A stretch of DNA of 64,000 bases from the NCBI GenBank assembly GCA_002374095.1, contig DFKY01000003.1, forward strand, positions 1-64,000, given 5' to 3'. Below the pieces are notes generated by a model. The model worked only from the letters and a program-made list of their open reading frames with translations. It was not told where the DNA came from and did not search any database. The translations under genes and the position numbers were made by a program. Of the stretch, positions 59,051 through 64,000 are shown piece by piece. The DNA is from Lachnospiraceae bacterium UBA3633 (GTDB lineage: Bacteria; Bacillota; Clostridia; Lachnospirales; Lachnospiraceae). The first letter of the stretch is position 1, and every line of letters starts with the position of its first letter.

Positions 59051-60787
59051 TTATGAATTTTGTATATCATATATATCTTTATAAAGCTTACAATTATTAA
59101 GTAAACTTTCATGTGTGTCAAATGCCACTATGCTTCCATTATCCATAACTATAATTCTATCGCACTCTTTTATAGATATAATTCTTTGTGATATAATAAT
59201 TTTTGTAGTGTTTTTTAACTTATTTTTAAGTCCATCTCTTATATGAGCATCTGTCTTGGTATCAACTGCCGAAGTTGAATCATCAAATATAATTATTTTT
59301 GGCTTTTTCAATATGGTCCTTGCTATTGAAAGCCTTTGTTTCTGCCCACCAGAAAAGTTTGTGCCGCCTTGCTCTACTTTAGTATCAAATCCATCTTCTT
59401 TTTCATTGATAAAATCCATAGCACAGGCAATCTCACATGCCTCTTTCATCTCGTCAATCGTTGCATATTCATTGCCAAATCTAAGATTACTTGCTATCGT
59501 TCCAGAAAACAATACATTTTTTTGTAAGACTATCCCGATAGCTCCTCTAAGTATCTCCAAATCATAATCTTTTACATCCTGTCCACCAACCATTATTTTG
59601 CCAGAACTCACATCATAAAGTCTTGGTATAAGATTGACTAAACTTGATTTGCCAGATCCAGTCCCTCCTATAATACCAATCATCTCGCCAGAATTTATTT
59701 TCAAACTAATATCCTTTAATACTCGATTTTTTGCATTTTCACTATACTTAAATGATACATTGTCAAATTCTATGCTGCCATCTACAATATCTTTTATTGG
59801 GTTCTCTTTATTTTTAATTTTCGCATCCTCTATCAAGACTTCCCCAACTCTTTCTATAGATGCTCTTGATATAACAAGCATTACATAGATCATACTTATA
59901 AACATAAGCGACATAAGCATCTGCATGCCATAAGTTATAAGACTCATCAATTGTCCTGTAGTAAGCCCAAGTGCAGGATTATTTCCAGATGCTATTATTG
60001 CTTTTGCTCCAATCCATGATATAAGTATGAGTATGATATACATAGATATATTCATAAAAGGATCCCACAATGCTACATGTGTCTCAGCTTTTACAGAATA
60101 CCCATATATGTCATCAGAAGTTTTTTTCATCTTATCAAGCTCATAATCTTCTCTATTGAATGTCTTGACAACTCTCATATTATGAATATTTTCAGACATC
60201 ACGTTGTTTAGCTTGTCAAATGCATCAAACATTTTCTCAAAATATGGCTCAGCAAATTTTGATATAAGTACAAATGATGCTACAACTACTGGCATCATAC
60301 ATGTAAATATTATCGCAAGCTTCGTATATATAGTATATGTAAGGATTAATGAAAATATAGTCATTCCTATAGCTCTTATGGCACCACGTATCAACATCTG
60401 AAAGGACCTCTGAACATTTGTTATGTCAGTTGTACTTCTTGTCACCAGAGATCCGGTCGAAAACTTATCAATATTAGCAAATGCAAAAGTCTGTATCTTC
60501 TCAAAAAGTCTACTTCTTAAATCTTTCGCAAAAACTGTGCTTGCTTTTATTGCAAATACGGCACAGAGGCATCCAAATAATGCTTCCAATATAACAAGCA
60601 CTATGATTATCAATCCATATTTTGTAATCTCTGACATATTATTCTTCTCTATGCCAAAGTCTATAAGTCTCGCCATCATAAGTGGAACTATAATCTCAAA
60701 AGCTGACTCAAATACAACACATACCATAGACAGTATGGATTCTTTTTTAACTTTTTTTATGCTACTTTTGAATACACCAAAAATCAT
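59051..60787 (-). CDS. ABC exporter, degenerate half of a heterodimer
   Basis: 578 residues, six transmembrane segments (about 15-320) then an ABC domain. Walker A GIIGGTGSGKSSLVNLI and signature FSGGQKQRLS are normal, but Walker B reads IIIFDDSTSAVD (Asp for the catalytic Glu) and the H-loop is ISQRIIS (Gln for His). Such degenerate sites mark one half of TM287/288-type exporters. It overlaps priA by four bases. The MurE-PriA-ABC-ABC order is unusual and probably accidental. Confidence 0.93.
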   Translation of the reverse strand: MIFGVFKSSIKKVKKESILSMVCVVFESAFEIIVPLMMARLIDFGIEKNNMSEITKYGLIIIVLVILEALFGCLCAVFAIKASTVFAKDLRSRLFEKIQTFAFANIDKFSTGSLVTRSTTDITNVQRSFQMLIRGAIRAIGMTIFSLILTYTIYTKLAIIFTCMMPVVVASFVLISKFAEPYFEKMFDAFDKLNNVMSENIHNMRVVKTFNREDYELDKMKKTSDDIYGYSVKAETHVALWDPFMNISMYIILILISWIGAKAIIASGNNPALGLTTGQLMSLITYGMQMLMSLMFISMIYVMLVISRASIERVGEVLIEDAKIKNKENPIKDIVDGSIEFDNVSFKYSENAKNRVLKDISLKINSGEMIGIIGGTGSGKSSLVNLIPRLYDVSSGKIMVGGQDVKDYDLEILRGAIGIVLQKNVLFSGTIASNLRFGNEYATIDEMKEACEIACAMDFINEKEDGFDTKVEQGGTNFSGGQKQRLSIARTILKKPKIIIFDDSTSAVDTKTDAHIRDGLKNKLKNTTKIIISQRIISIKECDRIIVMDNGSIVAFDTHESLLNNCKLYKDIYDIQNS

Positions 60788-62841
60788 TCTATATCATATG
60801 TCGCCTTTATAATGGATGCCTTATCCACAAGATTAAGATAAGTTATAATCAGTCTTCTAAACTGTTTGGCTTCTATCTTATTTTTACATTTTATTATAAT
60901 TCTTCTGTAGTAAGTGTCTTTTATCTTTTCAGGATTTGCTTTGGTAGGGCCAAGAATTCTTGCCGATACCTTATTTTTAAGATCAATTACATTTTTTAAG
61001 TCATTCACAACTTTATCAAGTTTATTTTCAATTTCTGAAAAAATAAGTACATTCAAAAGAGTTGAAAATGGTGGATAAAAAAGTTTTTTTCTATTTTCTA
61101 TCTCACATTCATAAAACTTTTCAAAGTCTTGCTCTGCCGCAAGTTTTATCGCCATACTATCCGTATCATAGACTTCTATAATCGACTCGCCTTTTTTCTT
61201 TCTTCCACTTCTACCTATACATTGAGTAATCATAGAAAAAGTCTCTTCTGCAGCTTTATAATCCTGCATATAGAGAGTTAGATCCCCTCTCATAACTGCA
61301 ACAAGTGTGACATCTGGAAAATCATGTCCTTTCACTATCATCTGAGTACCTATAAGTATATCAGCTTCTCTATCTCTAAACTTTTTTATAATTTTATCGT
61401 GACCATTCTTTTCTTTAGTTGTGTCACTATCCATCCTTAAGACTTTTGCTCTCGGAAAAAGTTTCATACACTCTTCCTCAAGTTTTTCAGTTCCCATACC
61501 ATATTTTTCTATCTCAATAGACCCACAACTCGGACACTTAAGTGGCTCTCTAACCTCATAGCCACAATAATGGCACCTCATCATCCCATCATTATGTGAC
61601 ACAAGAGCCACATCACAATGTGGGCATTTATATGTCTCACCACAGCTTTTACAAGTAAATATGGTATCATAACCTCTTCTATTCATATAAAGCATTATCT
61701 GGTCACCACTATCAAGTGTTTCATTTATCTTTTCAACAAGGATCTTCGAAAATATTGATTTATTTCCTTCTCTCACTTCTTTTTTCATGTCCACTATGGT
61801 GACACTCGGAAGATCACTACTTGCTCTTTTAGATAATTTATGAAGATGAATCCTTTCGCCATCTCTCGCAGCATGGTAGTGACTTATAGTTGGAGTAGCA
61901 GAAAGTGTTATAAGGGTTGCTTTTTCTTCACTACATCTATATCTTGCTACTGTCAAAGTATCATAGCGAGGTGTAGTATCTGACTTATATGCCATATCAT
62001 TTACTTCATCTATAACTATAAGTCCAACATTTGTAAATGGGGCAAAAAGTGCAGATCTTGGTCCTACAAGTATATCCACTTCATCATTTTCACATTTTTT
62101 GTATTGTATATACTTTTCCCCTTTTGACATCCTGCTATGAATTATCGCAATCTTATTTTCAAATCTTTTTTTAAGTCTTATGACTGTCTGATGAGTAAGT
62201 GCAATCTCTGGGATCATCACAATTACTTTTTTTCTTTCTTTTATAACTTCTTCTATAAGTTTTATATATATTTCCGTTTTGCCAGATCCTGTAATTCCAT
62301 AAATAAGATGCTCATCAAAATCACCCTTTAAGTGACTTTTAAGAATATTATTATATACCCTATCTTGTTCTTCATTTAATACAATATCTGTATATTCATT
62401 TTCAGCACTTACATCATAATTTTCTATAACATCTTTCTGCCTTTTATTCTTTTTCACTTCTTTTTTAACTGGAAGAACTGCATTGACACAAAGTGATATA
62501 GGTGCAGCATATTCTTTGCAAATAAAAATAGCCATCTTAAGAAGTATATCACTTGCGGCTATTTTACCTTCTGCCAGACCTTTTATTTCTTTTAACTTTT
62601 CTATAGCACCATCAGTTTTAAAATAGGCATCATCTTTATAAAACTTTTTTTCTTTAAGTTCATCAAGTGTAAGAAGCTCAAATACAAATCCTTCTTTCTC
62701 GTTATTACCTCTACCAAAAGGAAATCTCACTTTATCGCCACGCTTAATCTTTCCTTTTAGTTTATCAGGAACTTTAAATATAAAAGTTTTATTGAGTGTT
62801 GTAGCATCAACTATTATATTTGCAAAAATTTGATCAATCAT
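60784..62841 (-). CDS. priA: Primosomal protein N' (PriA helicase)
   Basis: 685 residues, a superfamily 2 helicase that restarts stalled replication forks. 3'-DNA-binding domain (1-110), Walker A GITGSGKTEIYIKLIEE (about 185), a zinc-binding region with eight cysteines (CKSCGETYKCPHC...CHYCGYEVREPLKCPSCG, about 395-437) and motif VI QCIGRSGRKKKGE (about 530). The usual DEEH motif II reads DEVN here. Slightly shorter than PriA of B. subtilis or E. coli. Confidence 0.95.
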   Translation of the reverse strand: MIDQIFANIIVDATTLNKTFIFKVPDKLKGKIKRGDKVRFPFGRGNNEKEGFVFELLTLDELKEKKFYKDDAYFKTDGAIEKLKEIKGLAEGKIAASDILLKMAIFICKEYAAPISLCVNAVLPVKKEVKKNKRQKDVIENYDVSAENEYTDIVLNEEQDRVYNNILKSHLKGDFDEHLIYGITGSGKTEIYIKLIEEVIKERKKVIVMIPEIALTHQTVIRLKKRFENKIAIIHSRMSKGEKYIQYKKCENDEVDILVGPRSALFAPFTNVGLIVIDEVNDMAYKSDTTPRYDTLTVARYRCSEEKATLITLSATPTISHYHAARDGERIHLHKLSKRASSDLPSVTIVDMKKEVREGNKSIFSKILVEKINETLDSGDQIMLYMNRRGYDTIFTCKSCGETYKCPHCDVALVSHNDGMMRCHYCGYEVREPLKCPSCGSIEIEKYGMGTEKLEEECMKLFPRAKVLRMDSDTTKEKNGHDKIIKKFRDREADILIGTQMIVKGHDFPDVTLVAVMRGDLTLYMQDYKAAEETFSMITQCIGRSGRKKKGESIIEVYDTDSMAIKLAAEQDFEKFYECEIENRKKLFYPPFSTLLNVLIFSEIENKLDKVVNDLKNVIDLKNKVSARILGPTKANPEKIKDTYYRRIIIKCKNKIEAKQFRRLIITYLNLVDKASIIKATYDIE

Positions 62842-62861
62842 AATACTACGTTCATATAGCT

Positions 62862-62899
62862 CATAGCTATAGTAAGGGTGAGCTATGCGAGTCCCTCTT
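62862..62899. repeat. GGGCGAGC-type palindromic repeat at the murE end
   Basis: AGCTCATAGCT and AGGGTGAGCTATGCGAGTCCCT: the second unit contains the murE stop and encodes its last residues (GLA). A degenerate copy of the family seen at 29128 and 59033. Confidence 0.7.
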
Positions 62900-64000
62900 C
62901 TTTTAGTATCTCATATATTACTTCTTTATCTAAAAACTTGACAAGTTCCCCATTCATCTCCATATATGGCTCATGACCTTTACCCATGACGCATATAAGG
63001 TCGCCGTCTTTTCTATTCTTTATAGCATATCTTATAGCTTCTCTTCTATCTTCTATAATAATATATCCGTCATCAGTATTATCTTTCTCTTTGTATTTAG
63101 TAAGCGTAGATTCTATGTCCTTTATTATATCTATAGTCTTTTCATATCGCGAATTATCAGCAGTCAATATTATAAAGTCAGACATTTGGCCGCACACTTC
63201 GCCCATCGCATATCGTCTATCTTTTGACCTATTGCCTCCACACCCAAAAATAGCCACAATTCTTTTATGATCTACATTTTTAAGTGTCTCAAATAGTTTT
63301 TTCGCTCCATTACCTTCATATGAAAAATCGACTATTATTTTAATTTTATCATCACTATAGACTTCTTCAATCCTTCCTGGAACAGTAGTCCTCGATAAAG
63401 CTTCTCGTATAATTTTATCATCTATTGAAAGTGCTTTTCCAAATGTATAAGCAAGGCTTGCATTTGATTGATTGTGTGCACCTGGAATTGATAACTTAAA
63501 GCTCATATCTTCTTTTTTTTCAAAAAGTTTCACATGATTCTTAAGTACTACATCTACCACTTTATCATACTCATCTGTCTCACTATTTATCACAGCATTT
63601 TTACTCATAGTAAATATTTTAAGCTTTGACTCAAGATAATCTCTATAATCATCATGTTCATTTTCGCCTATGTGCTCTGGCATGATATTAGTCCACACAG
63701 CATAATCAAAGTTTATACCATAAACTCTATTATACTTTAGGCTTTGCGAGGAAACTTCCATGACGACATACTCAATTCCTGCATCTACCATCTTTTTAAA
63801 ATATTCCATCAGCATGAAGCTACCAGGTGTAGTATTGTCAGTAATTATATGATTATCTTCATAAAATATTCCTATAGTCCCTATCATCCCAACCTTAAAA
63901 CCATTTGCCTTAAGTATCTCTCGTATCATAAAAGCAGTTGTGGTCTTTCCCTTTGTACCAGTTATGCCAATTATTTTAAGTTTTGTATCAGGATTATCAA
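62883..64000 (-). CDS. murE: UDP-N-acetylmuramyl-tripeptide synthetase MurE, 5' end cut by the window
   Basis: At least 371 codons; the start lies beyond the right edge. The frame contains GITGTKGKTTTAFMI (the Mur ATP-binding P-loop) just upstream of the first Met in view, then NTTPGSFMLMEYFKK and VMEVSSQSLKYNRVYG, central ligase motifs, and a C-terminal domain with FGCGGNRSKDRRYAMG and MGKGHEPYM. MurE adds the third residue to the peptidoglycan stem peptide. The window lacks the motif that would tell diaminopimelate from lysine use with confidence. The C-terminus ends in a palindromic repeat. Confidence 0.94.
   Translation of the reverse strand, partial: DNPDTKLKIIGITGTKGKTTTAFMIREILKANGFKVGMIGTIGIFYEDNHIITDNTTPGSFMLMEYFKKMVDAGIEYVVMEVSSQSLKYNRVYGINFDYAVWTNIMPEHIGENEHDDYRDYLESKLKIFTMSKNAVINSETDEYDKVVDVVLKNHVKLFEKKEDMSFKLSIPGAHNQSNASLAYTFGKALSIDDKIIREALSRTTVPGRIEEVYSDDKIKIIVDFSYEGNGAKKLFETLKNVDHKRIVAIFGCGGNRSKDRRYAMGEVCGQMSDFIILTADNSRYEKTIDIIKDIESTLTKYKEKDNTDDGYIIIEDRREAIRYAIKNRKDGDLICVMGKGHEPYMEMNGELVKFLDKEVIYEILKEEGLA

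Overview
The window looks like a low-GC, strictly anaerobic member of the Clostridia, most likely Lachnospiraceae or a close relative. The evidence is AT-rich DNA, Stickland-type D-proline reductase with selenocysteine machinery, a monomeric [FeFe] hydrogenase, HemZ, TspO, a very long BcrAD/BadFG-type activase and a DUF3881-type protein. No rRNA, phage, IS element or CRISPR array is visible. Most genes lie on the minus strand.

Layout. 1-375: no gene; two terminator-like repeats and unexplained structured DNA. 375-8286: a lipoprotein, a decayed gene, dipeptidase PepD, and a four-part ABC importer (lipoprotein receptor, ATPase, two permeases) with a small membrane-anchored partner. 8471-14349: proline reductase locus prdC-prdA-small protein-prdB, with PrdB read through an in-frame UGA, preceded by a separately transcribed TSUP-like permease. 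14532-22352: tRNA-Sec, selA, selB, a ProX/PrdX-like deacylase, a NuoF/GltD-like diaphorase, an [FeFe] hydrogenase and a 63-residue membrane protein missed by simple ORF cut-offs. 22458-23800: rpsF-ssb-rpsR with a structured leader, and an unassigned candidate RNA upstream. 23851-33561: hemZ, comEC, yfcE, a DUF362 ferredoxin-type protein, two flavodoxin-type proteins, tspO, a Nudix hydrolase and ferritin. 33815-45933: a surface beta-helix lipoprotein, a Wzt-like ATPase carrying a tandem repeat, a giant activase with a nearly leaderless start, rfbC, an RluA-type synthase, three DUF membrane/unknown proteins and a GIY-YIG protein. 45940-57008: trxB, an SDR, a PotD-like receptor, lepA, pgk, gap, a Na/Pi symporter, mrp, and a divergent LysR-phosphoribosyltransferase pair. 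57059-64000: a heterodimeric ABC exporter, priA and murE (cut by the window end).

How it fits together. selA/selB and tRNA-Sec supply the selenocysteine that PrdB needs. PrdC and the diaphorase/hydrogenase pair are candidate electron carriers to or from proline reduction, and the ProX-like protein belongs to a family often found beside prd genes. The permease and prdC promoters share a motif of the form TTATACC-N3-TATAACC (written on the plus strand), so they may be co-regulated.

Other points: a family of short GGGCGAGC...-type palindromic repeats sits just after stop codons, occupies the ribosome-binding position of selB and lepA, and has apparently been captured in frame as 10-residue repeats in one ABC ATPase. 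All functions are read from sequence alone; no database search was possible.
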